A stretch of DNA of 64,000 nucleotides. Origin: Lepiota brunneoincarnata. Its lineage: Eukaryota; Basidiomycota; Agaricomycetes; Agaricales; Agaricaceae. The DNA lies in the NCBI GenBank assembly GCA_023014365.1, contig JAEBUN010000005.1, forward strand, positions 124,001 to 188,000, read 5' to 3'. A program made the position numbers and the translations under genes. The notes below the pieces were generated by a model. That model made no database searches, was not told the origin of the DNA, and saw only the letters and a list, made by a program, of their open reading frames with translations. Below, in pieces: positions 1 to 12,596 of the stretch; position 1 is the first letter of the stretch, and each line of letters begins with the position of its first letter.

Positions 1-479
1 AGCTCACTCGAACTTGCTTTGGTAACGTCAGTGCCCCCACACTTCAACCAAACTACATTTCCTCTCTCTCCTCTTTCACGGGGTTCTCGACTCGTGAGTC
101 TCGATTTTGTGTAAGTTCGGGGTCTTGAAGAATCGAGGCGACCTTCTATCTAAAGTGCGAATTAGCATCCGGCTATCAGAAATTTCGAGCGACATTGTCA
201 GGTAAAGAAGGTTCCCCGGAGCATCCACAGTCTGTAATCCACCTCGTTCTCTCTGAGTCCTCTATCTGTGTGCACAATTTGCGAATCGCATCGATACCGC
301 CCGGAACCCAGCAAAAGTGAGTGTCGGGGCGTTTCTTTCTCGTAATAATGATACATTCTCCTCTCTTCAATATTTGAGGATTCTCCGCCGGTGCTTCTGA
401 TATGAGTCACGATTCTCGTCGAAATATCCGTGCGGCCTTCCATCGTCCCCGTCTGGGGTGCGCCACCGTGTTTACGTCG

Positions 480-487
480 TATAAATA
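480..487 (+). promoter_or_regulatory. TATA box of the first MFS transporter gene
   Basis: A TATAAATA octamer lies about 74 bases upstream of the ATG at 561, a usual distance for a fungal TATA promoter. Pyrimidine-rich sequence follows it up to the start codon. Seen directly; the promoter role is inferred. The first 479 bases hold no gene that I can support. Confidence 0.45.
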
Positions 488-560
488 CACATGCAACTCT
501 TGAATAGGTACTAATCCTTCACCCTCCCCCCCTCTATTTTACAGGTAACCCCTGCACGGA

Positions 561-2636
561 ATGGTATCAGCTTCGTCTAGCCCCTCACCCCCGACAACTC
601 TCGAAAGAGTTCCCTCGATAAGAAAATTTTCGGTCTCCTCCACGCTCGACACGACCCATACGCACAAGAAATCATCCTCGAGTGATGATGAGGCTTCAAA
701 GAGTAACTCCGACCACAATCACGACGAGAAAATCCTAGAGAAGGGCTCACAAGACGAGGATTCGCACGAGGCGGCTCATGCTGAGCAGAGCGGGCAGACG
801 CAAAGCGAAGATGATTTTCCGGATGGTGGGCTGAGAGCTTGGCTCGTTGTCTTTGGCGTGCGTTCCTCTCTTTTTTTTTTCGTCTGCTAACCACGGTGCC
901 TGACGTATTTCACTATCTATAGTCCATGTGCAATGCATTCTCAACGCAAGTCGTTCCTGGGCGGCTTGACCGATATTATATCTTATCTGATTTTATAGAT
1001 TTGGTTACGTGAATTCATGGGGCGTACGTCCGCCACTCCTTTTGCTGGCACTCTGTTATTAACTCGCCGTAACTAGGTCTTTCAGGCATACTACCAAGAA
1101 ACACTTCTCAGGGATTTATCTCCTTCAAGCATGTACGTATAGCGCCCACTCTCGTTGCCAAACTTATCAATCAGGATTTTCTTTCACACAGCGCATGGAT
1201 CGGCTCAATGCAAGTACGTTCATTTCCAATCTCAGAACCCCCAGCACAATTTCATGTAATTGCATCCAGTACTCTCTCATTTTCCTTCCAGGTCTCGTCA
1301 TCGGCCGCCTCTTTGACTTAGGGTTACTACCCCATTATCGCTCTCTCCTCTAGCATTGTCCTCGTCCTCGCAACATTCCTCACTGGACAATGTACGGAGT
1401 ACTGGCAATTCCTATTGGCCCAGGGCATCGCTGTTGGGGTATGTCTGCCCTTGGGATCATGGCCCACTGAGTCGGAAGCTGATGGCAGAATTTTACTTAG
1501 CTTGCATGTGGCGGCGTCTTTGGTCCCACCAATGCAATCCTTGCGCATTGGTTCAAGAAGAAACGTGGGCTCGCAGCTGGGATATATGGCTATTGGATCG
1601 TCAGTAGGGGGTACGACTCTGCCTATTGCTGCCAGGAGTTTGATTCCCCGTGTAGGGTAAAATTTCAGACTCTTTTTCCTCATCGGTCTCTGAGTTGTTG
1701 CCACAGGTTCCCGTGGACAATGAGAATTATTGGATTTATTCTATTGGTGACGCTCACCCTTGTCCAACTTGGTATGTTTCTCCACTCCAGTCGAAGATAA
1801 TGACCCTTAATAATGCTCGTGAAAAGACAATGAAACGCCGTCTGCCACCCGTCAATGTGAAAGGCGGCCTCTTCAACTTCGCTGCATTCAAAGAAACATC
1901 TTACACGATATATTGTCTGTCGTCATTCCTGAATTTCCTGGGTCTCTACACAAGTATGTTTCCCTTAGACCCTACTATCATCACATCGCTGACAAGAAGC
2001 AGTGTTAACATACGTAAACGTAAGCGCAACGCAACTAGGCAGCTCACCCCAACTCCCAACCTACTTCGTCTCCTTCGCAAACGCAAGTTCTCTTTTTGGA
2101 AGATGGGCCGCAGGACTTCTCTCAGATCGCATGGGTTCGCCCCCTCCCCTTCCCCAGCCTTGCTCCTGCTAACATTTTAACGCCCACCCCTATCCAGGCC
2201 CAATGAACGTCATGATCCCATTCACTCTACTAGCTGGCATCCTCACCTGCATCTGGCCTTTCACCCGCTCCACTGCCTCCCTCATCGTTACTACCGTCAT
2301 ATACGGCTTTTGTTCGGGCACGTACGTCACGCTTATGACTAACCCCCTGATGGAATTTGGAGGTGAAGGCGATGTAGGGAGACGACTCGGGATGTTTATG
2401 AGTATCACTGCTATTGGTGCACTTATGGGTCCGCCGATCTCTGGTGCGATTAATGCTCGGACGGGTGGGTTTGAGGCTGTGGGATTGTATGCGGGTGAGT
2501 TCGTTGTTGTCTTTTATGTGTATATTGGCAGTTTGACATTGATATGGTACTGCTAGGGTGTGCGGTTATGGCAGCTGTAGCGTGTATGATTGTTGTGAGG
2601 TATCTTGTGCTGAAACGATGGATTGGAAAGCTATGA
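561..2636 (+). pseudogene. MFS monocarboxylate-type transporter, interrupted by +1 shifts
   Basis: This is a twelve-helix major facilitator of the fungal monocarboxylate transporter type, expected in the plasma membrane. The acidic N-terminal tail runs into the family signature FPDGGLRAWLVVFG in exon 1 (ends 857). Later exons give FGYVNSWG, AWIGSMQ, LVIGRLFDLG, HWFKKKRGLAAG, PIAARSLIPRVG, KRRLPPVNVKGG and, near the end, EGDVGRRLGMFMS. About ten short introns are present; intron 2 begins with GCAAGT and is a GC-AG intron. The frame breaks at 1321-1323 (an extra base after RLFDLG) and at about 1582-1587 (before MAIGSSVGG). Probably it breaks again at the splice donor near 1771. The paralogue ending at 14606 reads through the same positions cleanly. 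With one base removed at each site the gene would be complete, so it is either a young pseudogene or a correct gene with sequence errors. The substrate is unknown. Confidence 0.8.
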
Positions 2637-3126
2637 TGACACATCCTTGAGGGGTTTCAATCCGTCTCTTTAGACTACTTGACTAGTAGAGCTAATACGA
2701 TAAGAACTCTGTTGCAATCTTGGCTTTCGTAACAACAGATTTGGGCACGCCGTAACTACTTAGTGAAACATGTATATATAGGATAGAGATCAGTATCAGT
2801 GGGTCCAATAAAAACGGTCTTAGCATATTGACAATGATCTAGTTCGGGTCCATGTCGTTTATCCCAATTGGGTAAACGTAGTTCCGCGATGCCAAACATA
2901 CCCTTGCAGAGTCGATAAGCCAGGAAAACGACGAGTGAATATTCTCTCGAAACGCTCCAATACAACAATAACAACTCTGTTTCGTATTTAATGCACATAC
3001 ATGGGTTTTCCGCTTATTTTCGTATCGATAACAATCATAGAGCACATACAAACAAATCATTCAGTTCAATTTCAAAGCTTGCCAAGAGCACGACCTCGGC
3101 TTGGCTCGCGGTGTTGAGCCCCACAT
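2637..3126. other. Intergenic, MFS 3' flank to hydrophobin 3' flank
   Basis: The stretch is the shared downstream region of two convergent genes. From about 2830 it belongs to the first unit of the 3.3-kb tandem duplication and matches sequence from about 6170. No gene seen. Confidence 0.5.
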
Positions 3127-3620
3127 TTAGAGGCCAATAGTGACTGGGCTGCAGCCAATAACGACAAGGCCGGACTAAGAACAAACATTTCAATTCCAAA
3201 TCCGCCCTATAGGTGGATTCAAACTACTCACAAAGTCATTATTCTCGCAGCAAACAGGTTGTTGAGTGCATTGGCCTCCAGAACCAATCCCGAGAACGTT
3301 GATGGGAGAGCAGTTGGCACCAACGATGGCCGTGATCGGTTCGACAACAACGTTAATGATGGTAAGAAGTCCAGTGATGAGGCTGCTGCTGGCTGGCTTG
3401 AGCTGGCTCTGGTTGCAGCAGTACAAGTGGTCAGTGTTGCACTGGCTAGCAGGGGGCGGAGTTGGGCCTGGGTTGGGCTGTTGGAGAAATTTGTTGCCGG
3501 TCAGCAATGGGTACTACGGCGGGGTCAGATGGACTGTGCCCATACCGCGGTGACGGTGACGGTCTGGGTGGCAGCAGCCAAAGTGGCGAAAGCGAGAGCA
3601 GAAGCGATGGCGAATTTCAT
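3127..3620 (-). CDS. Class I hydrophobin (tandem copy 1)
   Basis: A small secreted amphipathic protein of about 122 residues that would assemble at hyphal or fruit-body surfaces. Exon 1 (3620-3546) encodes a signal peptide starting MKFAIASALAF and ending in a TQTVTVTA stretch. Exon 2 (3477-3232) carries seven of the eight cysteines. Exon 3 (3174-3127) carries the last one in VIGCSP and the stop. The spacing is C-x6-CC-x34-C-x13-C-x5-CC-x12-C, which fits class I hydrophobins. Both introns (68 and 57 nt) are GT-AG and all phases join. A Pro-rich linker precedes Cys1. The gene is nearly identical to the copy at 6443-6937 and both are read on the minus strand. It looks intact. Confidence 0.88.
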
Positions 3621-3694
3621 TGCGGAGTTGAGAGTAGTATCTGAGAGCTGTAAGCAAAAGCTGTTCGGATGCTGAGGTTGGAGGTGAGATGGGT

Positions 3695-3704
3695 GGGCTT
3701 TTAT
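3695..3704 (-). promoter_or_regulatory. TATA-like element of hydrophobin copy 1
   Basis: On the minus strand the sequence CATAAAAG lies about 80 bases upstream of the hydrophobin start codon. The same element is conserved upstream of copy 2 near 7013-7020. The position fits a TATA box; the role is inferred. Confidence 0.35.
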
Positions 3705-6150
3705 GTGCAACCTGGAGAGATCTTTGGCATTGTTTTGTTTTTTCTTTCGTTCAATCGTTTTCATTTGTCGATTTCCGTTTTCTAGAATTACTGCGTCCTA
3801 TTTCCGTGTGTGGAGCAAACTTAGCGCACAAGATAATATGGATGCCGGTAGTTGCAGGTTCGTGATGCGCGCGGTTTGGTTCGAGTGAGACGGTACGCAC
3901 GAGGGCAGGGCAGGTGGCCTGGGAGGTTCTTGAGGTAGGATACCCTGGCATTGTTCGCGATGACCTGTGGTGTTTTTTTTTTCTCAGGACTGCAAACGTG
4001 GTTATGGAAGTACCGGGTCGATTTCGTGTTTTATCCCGTGGCGAACATTGAACGCCCCCGGCACCTTGATGCTGCCCCGGTGGCTTTGTGATGCATGTAT
4101 CGGATAATAATGCATCGTAGCTGTGCAGCTACGCATTGCGAACATCGATAAAATACGGTGATTGTAATGACCTCCTGATTGTAAGGGGTTGAATACAATG
4201 TTCCGTTACGCCCAAGGAGCAGATCACGTTCCTCTGTCAGATATTTGAACCATGGAGGCAGAATCAACGTAAGTACTAGCCCATGCCCAACAGTCAAAGT
4301 CTTTCTGATTATAGTAATCGTAACATACAACACAGAAAAGTTATCAGACCAATGCCTATAGGGGGTTAAGACGGATTTCTGCACCCTTGATGCTCCACTA
4401 GGCTCTCAAAAATATATGAAAACAAAATTGTGTCAATGAACAAAGGTCCGAAAATTCCCTGCTAAATTGACGCCACGGGTTGTGGCCATGCGTTTCGGAC
4501 CTGCACTCAGCGCTATCCTCCCTCCACACAATTAGAATCTCCGCCGTGCACAGGCACTTTCGGAGCCGACGCTTTGCGTCATGCGCACTGTCCTCACCAT
4601 TACCCCATTGTCTCGCTTCTTGATACGATGCCAGGGAACTGGGAACCGAGTAAAATCTTTTCTAAACGCCAGGAGATAGTCTTTTGTCATGGTGGCCGCA
4701 GAGCATCCAAAAAGTATTATGTAGCGTAAATGATAAGCTCAGCGGATACTGACCTCATAAATGACATCGGTGGCTCTGTGTAGCTAAGACACGAGAGGAA
4801 AACCATGGAAAACCACCTGTTCACCCCCGAGAACCTGAATTTGAAAATCAATGAACTAACCCTGAATGTCACGGGTATTAGAAACCGCACACGGTTCTAT
4901 CGAACACCACAGTGACTAACGAACAGATTTTCAGGTTCGTCTCGACGTCGGCTCTGTAAGGGCTAATCAGAAGATTGGAGTGGGAGAATCATATCGGATT
5001 GGCCAGGTTATTGAACGTTTGAGTGTGGGGGGATTCCCACGTTGATTGAGGTCGTACTGCTGTACGAAGACACTGGCATCGGTTATTTTCCCCTATTTGA
5101 ATTTTCGGAAAAATCACATTTTCCTAGCGTAGGGATGTGTGTTCGACGGGAAAAGGAGCTGAAGGTGCAGTCAAAACCACTCGAACAGGCCAATCCGGGA
5201 AAGCATTAGCACGGGCCGCCTCTGTTAAGGGTCATCAAGAATGCTGTTAAAGCAGGCTGTGAATATAATTGTTGTGTCGGATGGGATTTCAGTGGAACGT
5301 CCGAAACCATCCCCCGTTGGCCTCCGTAATTGTCCAGAGTCAAGGAGTTGTTTTATCTTAATATAGAATCACTGACAATGCTCTGCGTATGGTGCCAAAT
5401 ATCATCGAGCCCCGCTGACATGACAGTTAGCCCACACATCGTGTGGAGCGCCCCGCAGGGTCCGGCAGCTGATCAAAGTTCACAGCGCCCAGAGTCAACG
5501 TTGACTTTTGAAGCTCTCCGCTAGTCAATGAGTTGGCTGACATAACCGGGGCGTGGTTCTCTCGTACCTGGTCCCTTGATGCTCCAAATTCTTATTCTAC
5601 AGTGCTATTGTGTTGTTGAGAGCGGAGGTTTTCCATGCACTTGTACGTAGCGGTATGACAGCGCTCAGATGGGCAGCGTCCCAGACGTAACCTAAAGCAA
5701 ATTATCTATTGGACATACCCCCGTGGTACAACGTACCAGGGTTAGAGTCCGGAATCTGACGCCGAGCCTCTTGGCCCCCCGGCCTTGGTCTCGTCCACAA
5801 CTACGCTTGACTTCCTTCTGACAATTGTGGTGCAAACTTGTAAAATTCAACACGGCATAGAGGCACACATTGACCGCCCAAGGAAGTTATACAAACATAG
5901 GAAAGATAATATCCGCAACCCTTGATGCGGTTCAGGTAGGCGAATCGTGGCAAATCGATAATGTCTGCGGAGTGGGAGTGGATCAGAAGGCAGACGTACC
6001 AAGAAAGTCACCACGTCAAGAATGGTGGAACTATCAACCATTGAGCTCCATAGCCTTGGCTCCAAGGACGGACAATCTTATAGATAATTATTAATTTTAC
6101 GTTCTGTGTCGTGAAATTTTACTGCTGAAATAGGTGTCGTCTGGTGAAAG
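3705..6150. other. Gene-poor part of tandem unit 1
   Basis: About 2.4 kb upstream of hydrophobin copy 1 with only short unsupported reading frames. Short segments of it align with 7020-9300. I recognise no protein in it. Conserved islands near 4366-4402, 4900-5000 and 5930-6010 may be old regulatory or gene remnants. Confidence 0.4.
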
Positions 6151-9100
6151 ATATATATTTCAAGGCCCGTGCCTTATGCGCCAATCCAGTAAACGTAGTT
6201 GATGCCCCGCCCGAAGGACTTGGTGCAAGGCGGAAAGGGACATATACAGTACCTTCCAACTAAGCATTTCATTGAAACACACGGACTTCATTGGTGTATA
6301 AGGCGGATATATCTGGTTCTTATTTAATCTCGTTTGCAAGGGTTTTCTCGTTTCATTTCACATCAACAATCACAGAGTACAAACAAAGATATCGTTCAGC
6401 TTATTCCAGTGCGGCCTCGACCCGCAGTGTCGAGCCTCACACTCAGAGGCCAATGGTGACAGGGCTGCAGCCAATAACGACAAGGCCGGACTAAGAACAA
6501 ACATTTTCAATTTCAAATCCACCCCGTCGGTAGCTTCAAACTACTCACAAAGTCATTATTCTCGCAGCAAACAGGCTGCTGGGTGCATTGGCCTCCAGAC
6601 CCAATGCCCAGAACGTTGATGGGAGAGCAGTTGGCACCAACGATAGCCGTGATCGGTTCGACAACAACGTTAATGATCGCCAGGAGTCCAACGATGAGGC
6701 TACTGCTGGCGGGCTTGAGCTGGCTCTGGTTGCAGCAGTACAAGTGGTCAGTGTTGCACTGGCTAGCAGGGGGCGGGGTTGGGCCTGGGTTGGGCTGTTG
6801 GAGAAATTTCGTAGCCGGTCAGCAATGGTACTACGGCGGGTTCAGATGGACTGTGCCCATACCGCGGTGACGGTGACGGTCTGGGTGGCAGCAGCCAAAG
6901 TGGCGAAGGCAAGAGCGGAGGCGATGGCGAATTTCATTGTGGAGTTGAGAGTAGTATCTGAGAGCTGTAAGCAAAGCTGGTTGGATGCTGAGGTTGGAAG
7001 TGAGATGGGTGGGCTTTTATGTGCAACCTGGAGAGATCTTTGGCATTGTTTTGTTTTTCTTTCGTTCAAGTTTTTTGGTCCGCCGACTTCCGTTTTCTGG
7101 AGTTGCTGCGTTCTATTTCCGTGTGTGGAGCATACTTAGCGCACAAGATAATATGGATGCCGTTAGCAGTGCCAGTAATAGCAGATCGATAATGTATACG
7201 CGGCATATTCAAATGGAAGTATTCATTGGCGACGTAAGATTTTCAAATCTTGAATGGCCTGAGAAAATAGTTTGGCGTCTTCACCGTAGCCCGTGGGGAG
7301 TTTTCACGTAACTCGGGGCTGTTATGATGGCAGGGGATCGTTTGAGTTCAAGAATGAACGGTTCCCGGCGCTTTGTGGCTATGTAGTTGGACCACCGTAG
7401 CATAAAGGCTGTAGTACGACGACGACGACAACAACACTATGGGACACTAATAACATGGCCCACTGGTTGTGACCTGATAGATGCTTTTTCAGCCACTGCG
7501 GGCCTATACCCAGGTGGTGCATGATAGCAAACCCTGTGGCTGGCCTGTGACGGACGGTTAATGTCGTCGCTTTTACAGGCATCGCATCACGCGCTGACTG
7601 GATGTGCCAACGGAACAGCACAGAGGAGCTAAGACGGATTTCTCTTCCCTTGATGCTCCACTAAGCCTTCCACAACAAAGGACATACTGTACCAACAACT
7701 CCAATATCGATTATGACAGCACCTCGCAAACAACTTGAATGCAAAGTTGTGAGGTTTCCGTACCCTTAACCTGGTGGCATGAATTATGTATATACCTCCT
7801 GTCTTCATCTCCGCCGCTCAGACCCTCTGGGGGTGAAAGACAGCACCCGTGTTTTGGGCGGCGTCTTTCGAAACTACTTATAATGCTCCCTTGACAAATT
7901 ATTCGGGGACTACCAAATTTTTGCTGAAAAGTTTGAGCCCCCAGCAGCAGCTTGACCCCATTCTATAAGAACCAAAACCTGGTTTGTACAAGTAAGGATA
8001 CGCCCATGATGAATATTTGAATGTTGGTTTTATCAGTGACATCGGTGGCTTCTCGCGGGCGCGAAACGATAAGGATTGGCAGCTGCTCCGGGGATCCGAA
8101 TTTGAAAATCGTTCAAGCTGGCCTCAGTGGCATCATATGATGGCCAATGCTGTTATATCGAAGACAAGAGTGACAACATAGACAGCCACGGATTAAGTTC
8201 GTCTCAACGCCGACCTTGCAAGGGTTAAGCGGAAGATTGGAGTGGGAGAGTCATGCCTTGACGCACCGAGCCAGCCGAGCTGAACCTGAATAATCAAAAT
8301 TACTAGGGTAATTGTCTCTGTCCCCTGTTCCCGTGAATAGGATGTGCCGAAAATGCTTCCCCCTTATGCACGAAAGAGTGTTCGGCAGTGGGGGCCGAAG
8401 CTGGAGTGGTAGATGGTAGCAGCAGACGAAGCGGGCGAAGCACTGGGATGCTCTGCATACTACCAAGGGTTACAATGATATGGAAGTGTTTGCACAAGTT
8501 TCATCTGAAACTGGATGAGGTCTGCGGCCTGCCTTTGGGCTGACCAGCTGAGGCTCAGCAATCTCCTTAAACACATCCAAGAACACAGGTATATTGCTCT
8601 GCATACCCTGTAATTGTCATCGAGCCCTCGCGATGACGCCACAATCATCTTCATGGGGCTACATCGAATTCAGCTCCCAGCAGGCAAACGTTTGCAAAGG
8701 ACCGATTTCCGAGACCCTCCGGAATGACAGTCAAATATGGTAGTCTCGTGCCTGGTTCCTTGAGACTCCAGTGGTGCACCTAACAACATTATTGTTATGA
8801 AATGCGGAGCCCTTCACGCAATGTAAGTAAAACCATCATTATGGCACTCAAATGGGACAATACTCCAAACATGGCAAGGAACGGAAGCATCTCCGACGGT
8901 GTAGAAGCGAGGGCAGGACTTGACCACCTACTCTTGTTCTCCCATCTTTGAACAAGCATCCCGCCGACAAACAAACTTGGCTGTTCATTGCGGCGATGAG
9001 TACGGCAAAGAATGACCACAATCCTCGACGTTGTTAGGGTTACAGATCGATTCGTGGCGAAGTATTTTCAGAGCAGTGGGAGTGGATCAGGGGGCAAGGC

Positions 9101-9300
9101 ATTCGATAGAGACCAACCGAGAAAGCCGTTACCGCAATACCAAACCACTTACCTGGTAGGCTGTTCGATCCGTAGCCTTCGCCCCTATGAGAGCAGTGCC
9201 AAGGACCGCCATGACAAGTTGCAAGCAAAATAAGTATTGCTCCCTCAATCGCTGGTAACTGGCACAACAGAAATAACATATGCACAAATAGAAATTCCGG
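6150..9300. repeat. Second unit of 3.3-kb tandem duplication
   Basis: Partner of the unit at about 2830-6130, same orientation, with hydrophobin copy 2 at 6443-6937. The distal part (about 8800-9460) has a fairly open minus-strand frame with hydrophobic stretches but no recognisable family and no matching frame in unit 1. I therefore do not call a gene there. Confidence 0.65.
6443..6937 (-). CDS. Class I hydrophobin (tandem copy 2)
   Basis: This is the paralogue of the hydrophobin at 3127-3620, with the same three-exon structure, the same MKFAIASALAF signal peptide and eight cysteines in the same spacing (Cys4 in GANCSP, the CC pair in QPVCCENN, Cys8 in VIGCSP). Replacements relative to copy 1 are few and conservative, for example ITGLLTII to IVGLLAII. 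The stop is TGA here and TAA in copy 1. A single missing base in intron 1 between copies does not affect coding. It looks intact and is a product of the tandem duplication. Function as for copy 1; possible stage-specific expression is inference only. Confidence 0.88.
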
Positions 9301-12300
9301 CAGGCTGGCGGGCGCTCTGGACAGACCAGTGCCGTAGATGGAATCAACAGCTCCGGTTTCCCCGATACCCTTGGGCCGCTTTGGGTCCGAGTGCCCGAAT
9401 GAGATTAAGAGCTGTATCGATGACTTGGTTAAGTATATCACCGAGATGTCCACCACACTTGTTCATAGCGACTCGTCGCTCGATTCTGGAACACACAGCA
9501 TAGCCCCGTTTGCTAAATTCTTATTCAACCGTGAAGCTGACCAATGAACTTACTAGGGCCCGGCCGATAGGTGTGCATGGGTACTCTATTCATGCCTATT
9601 CTTCCGCAATGATTGGTGTTGTTTTCGACATTAGGGGTGTTAATGTACTCGCGATGTTCAAAGCTGCGGCGAAATAACTTGATTGTTGTCATACACAGGT
9701 TCCTACTGCCCCTCGGTCCTCATCTTCATAGCCTGTGGACATTATGAGATATCGCTGATGAATAAGAACTACAGATCTACTGCAAGCTTCTGTTGAAGTC
9801 AGAGTGCAGGTTGCCGTATATATAGATATGTGTTCACTGCAATCAGGGGGAAAGGCTTGATGTTGGGGTTGCTTCTAAATGCGTTCAAACATCACTGAAG
9901 AGCTTCCACAGAATCGAGGAACAGTAGTAATGAGTACAGCAGAATGATCCTACAAAGCGGTCACGGGAAGGATCTCCAAGAGAGCTCGAGATTTTGCTAT
10001 ATGCTCGCGACACAACTAAGAAGCGACCCGGGGCATATGCGTCAACGTGCACAGACAACTGACGGAATTTTCACGTGTGACATATTCTGCAAAACTCGTT
10101 CACTGTGGTTTGAATAGTTAATCTGGTCCATATTGTCGGCGCGTCAATCGGTCTGAGTGTCCAGTGAAAAATAAAAGTTCCGAGCTGATATGGGTAGCCG
10201 CTGAATAGAATGGCCGCTGATCTTGGCCTCGATTTAGCCTAACCAACAATCACTCCGTAGAGCCCCTGCCCAACCCGGCCTAACACACAGACTCTTGGAT
10301 CTTGTAGACTCCAACAGGATCCCTTATGATAGGATCAATCCTGAAATGTCGGCCGAAACGTAGACACAAAAAGAGAGCCTGGCGTACAAACCGAAGTTAT
10401 GGCTTAGACAGACTTACTAGGAGGCGGGAAATCCGGACTGCACCGCTCGTGCCGGCGAAGAGGGTAACTCCAGAGTAAAGATACGGATCTCGGCGGACAG
10501 ATGCACCAATAACCTCAATCACGAGGTGTGGAGCCTCGTCAGGAGTTTCACCCGGACCATCGATATTACCAAGCTCAGGAACATCCTTGGGCATTCCGAG
10601 TGGGGTACAATCCGTACGACTGACCGGGTGTGATAAGGGCGGGGTTATCCTTTGTAATGACGCCGAAACCTTTACCGTTTCGTCCACTGCAAGTTGTTGT
10701 GAAACGAAGTGAAGAAGCAACTGAGATCGATCCTACCATCTCATCGAGAGAAGAGTGTGGCACCTAACACATTTCCCAGAGCCAGAGCCTAAGCATGTGA
10801 CCACGTCACCATCGATTCGCCAACGCTAACGATGCAATCTTTGGGCCGAGCGACGATTTCGATATAATCCAGATTTGTCTCGGGGTGAGATACTGCAGGC
10901 GGATATCGGGCGGAGGCATTGTGCACAGCCGCTGTTGAAGGGACTTGCTCAAGGGTGAAGGCGAATGACATTGAGAGGGGGTTGGTAGGCAAGCGAGCAA
11001 AGTACATACATACTACGTAGGCCACCTATTTATGTCTCTAGCTACACGAGGCGGCAGGGACAGCCACGAGGACGGGACCTCTGTTTGTCCGTGCGCACCC
11101 AAATTCCGACAGCCTCCAGCACCAAGTTACCAAGAAGGGTGTGGAGGCCTTTGCCTGTGGGCGGTTCAGGACACCCGGTACATAATTCCGGGGCCCAGCG
11201 ACTCAATCACCCCACCTTGCATGATGGGAAGCTGGGGAGACTGAGTAGGAGGTAGGCAGCAGAAGGAATCAGTAGCGAATCATTGCTGAGTATAGTTAGA
11301 ACATTAAAGAAAGGTATAACCCGCAAAATACGCCCCATGAAAAATGAAGAAACAGGTGGCTATACGAACTCTCAATGCCGTTGAGAGATGAATCGTGGCG
11401 AATAGAAGAGGTATCAGAGGACATGGCTTTCAAGATGGAATATAACCAAGAAAACCACCATGGCGATAACCCCCGATGGAACCGTTTAACGTTGAACTAA
11501 TCGTGGCCTTAATTCCAAGGGAGGGATTCTCTATGAAAAGTTGAATGAAATGTGGGGTATGTCCAGATGGCTAACCAAAAGATCTGTCTTGGTAACTAGT
11601 GTGACTTGGAGTACTTTTCTTCGGCTCCTTAGCCCTGAGCCCTCGGCACATGGCGAGACCCTGACAACCTTGGATATAGCACCCACGGCCGGTTCTTAAA
11701 GCCTCGAGCTCCCAACTTTATGAGACCTCTGTGCGCGCACTTTGGGTTGAGCTTTCGCAATGAAGTTATTTCATTGAACCAGGGTTTGATGTCTTAAAAC
11801 ACTACGTTAGCTTGACTTATCACAAATCCAAATCCCGAGGACGAAGAACAGAAAATATGGGAACAAGAAGTTTGATCAAGAACAAACTCCGATAGATGCA
11901 CATTTTATTTAGCTACTGGCACTCTTCCTACCCAAAACGTTCGCCACCAAGCGGCCCAGGTATAACTCTGTTCACCCCGTTCTTTGTATGGTTCCGCATG
12001 TATCCCGGCTCGTGGCCTACAAGTTCTATCCGACGGGAACGCGCACCTGCCATCCCCCACCGTGTCAGTATACTTCTCGAAAGCTTATTGGTCGACGGAG
12101 CAAGGCCCACCGCTCCCTATAACCAGATTCCCTGGGAAAAGTCCGGTGGCGGAAGTGTGGGAAATGGGTATGGATAAAGCTTGTGCCGTGATTTAATATT
12201 TTCGGATACTTTTATGGTTACCATGCTCCTTTTCCAGAGACATTGCATCTGAGGTTCTTAAATGGGACGTCGACACCACCTCGAAGCACAGAACATGCGT

Positions 12301-12596
12301 GCTTTTCGCGGGTCTGGGGTCTGTGTCTTATAAGACTATTCAGGCGATGGCGAAACCAGACTTCTTGGGTCTGACAAACGCGCAACTTCTATGCAACTCG
12401 AAACTTACCAAATCAGACATGGCTTCCGTATATGCCGGCGGTCGGAATCGGCTGATGGGCGGAAAACATGTGGCAAAAAAATTGGGGGAAGGTTATCTAC
12501 GTTAGTAAGACTATCTTGAGGAAACCTATTTAATCCCAGTCGCCCAGCACTTCGTTGAGCATCCCCTCGGGTTCGACTCTCACTGCTTTTCCTACA
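6938..12596. other. Long gene-poor interval between hydrophobin copy 2 and the second MFS gene
   Basis: Up to about 9300 this is the body of tandem unit 2. From 9300 to 12600 I see only short frames in all six phases. One minus-strand candidate at 10397-10720 is listed separately. There is no transposon terminal structure, no RNA gene and no array repeat that I can support. Confidence 0.4.
10397..10720 (-). other. Candidate exon of an unidentified protein
   Basis: An open frame of 107 codons on the minus strand contains protein-like sequence such as PELGNIDGPGETPDE and HLVIEVIGASVRRDP, with codon use like that of the real genes. Upstream on the same strand (to about 10945) another frame starts MSFAFTLEQVPSTA. 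The two could be exons of one gene, but several splice combinations are possible and none is compelling. I recognise no family. It may be a decayed gene. Confidence 0.22.

Larger units (their letters stand above)
2830..6130. repeat. First unit of 3.3-kb tandem duplication carrying a hydrophobin gene
   Basis: Sequence across this interval recurs from about 6150 to 9300 in the same order and strand: the hydrophobin gene and its promoter, the motif AAGACGGATTTCT followed by CCCTTGATGCTCCACTA (near 4370 and 7632), the motif GAAGATTGGAGTGGGAGA (near 4971 and 8231), and the motif AGTGGGAGTGGATCAG (near 5970 and 9076). The offset at the hydrophobin start codons is 3317 bases. Similarity is high in the gene and patchy outside it, so the duplication is not recent. 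Unit ends are approximate. Confidence 0.7.

Noticed and set aside
9040..9456. A 138-codon minus-strand frame with hydrophobic stretches, possibly a membrane protein
   Set aside because: The duplicated sequence in tandem unit 1 shows no matching frame, and no domain or splice pattern supports it.
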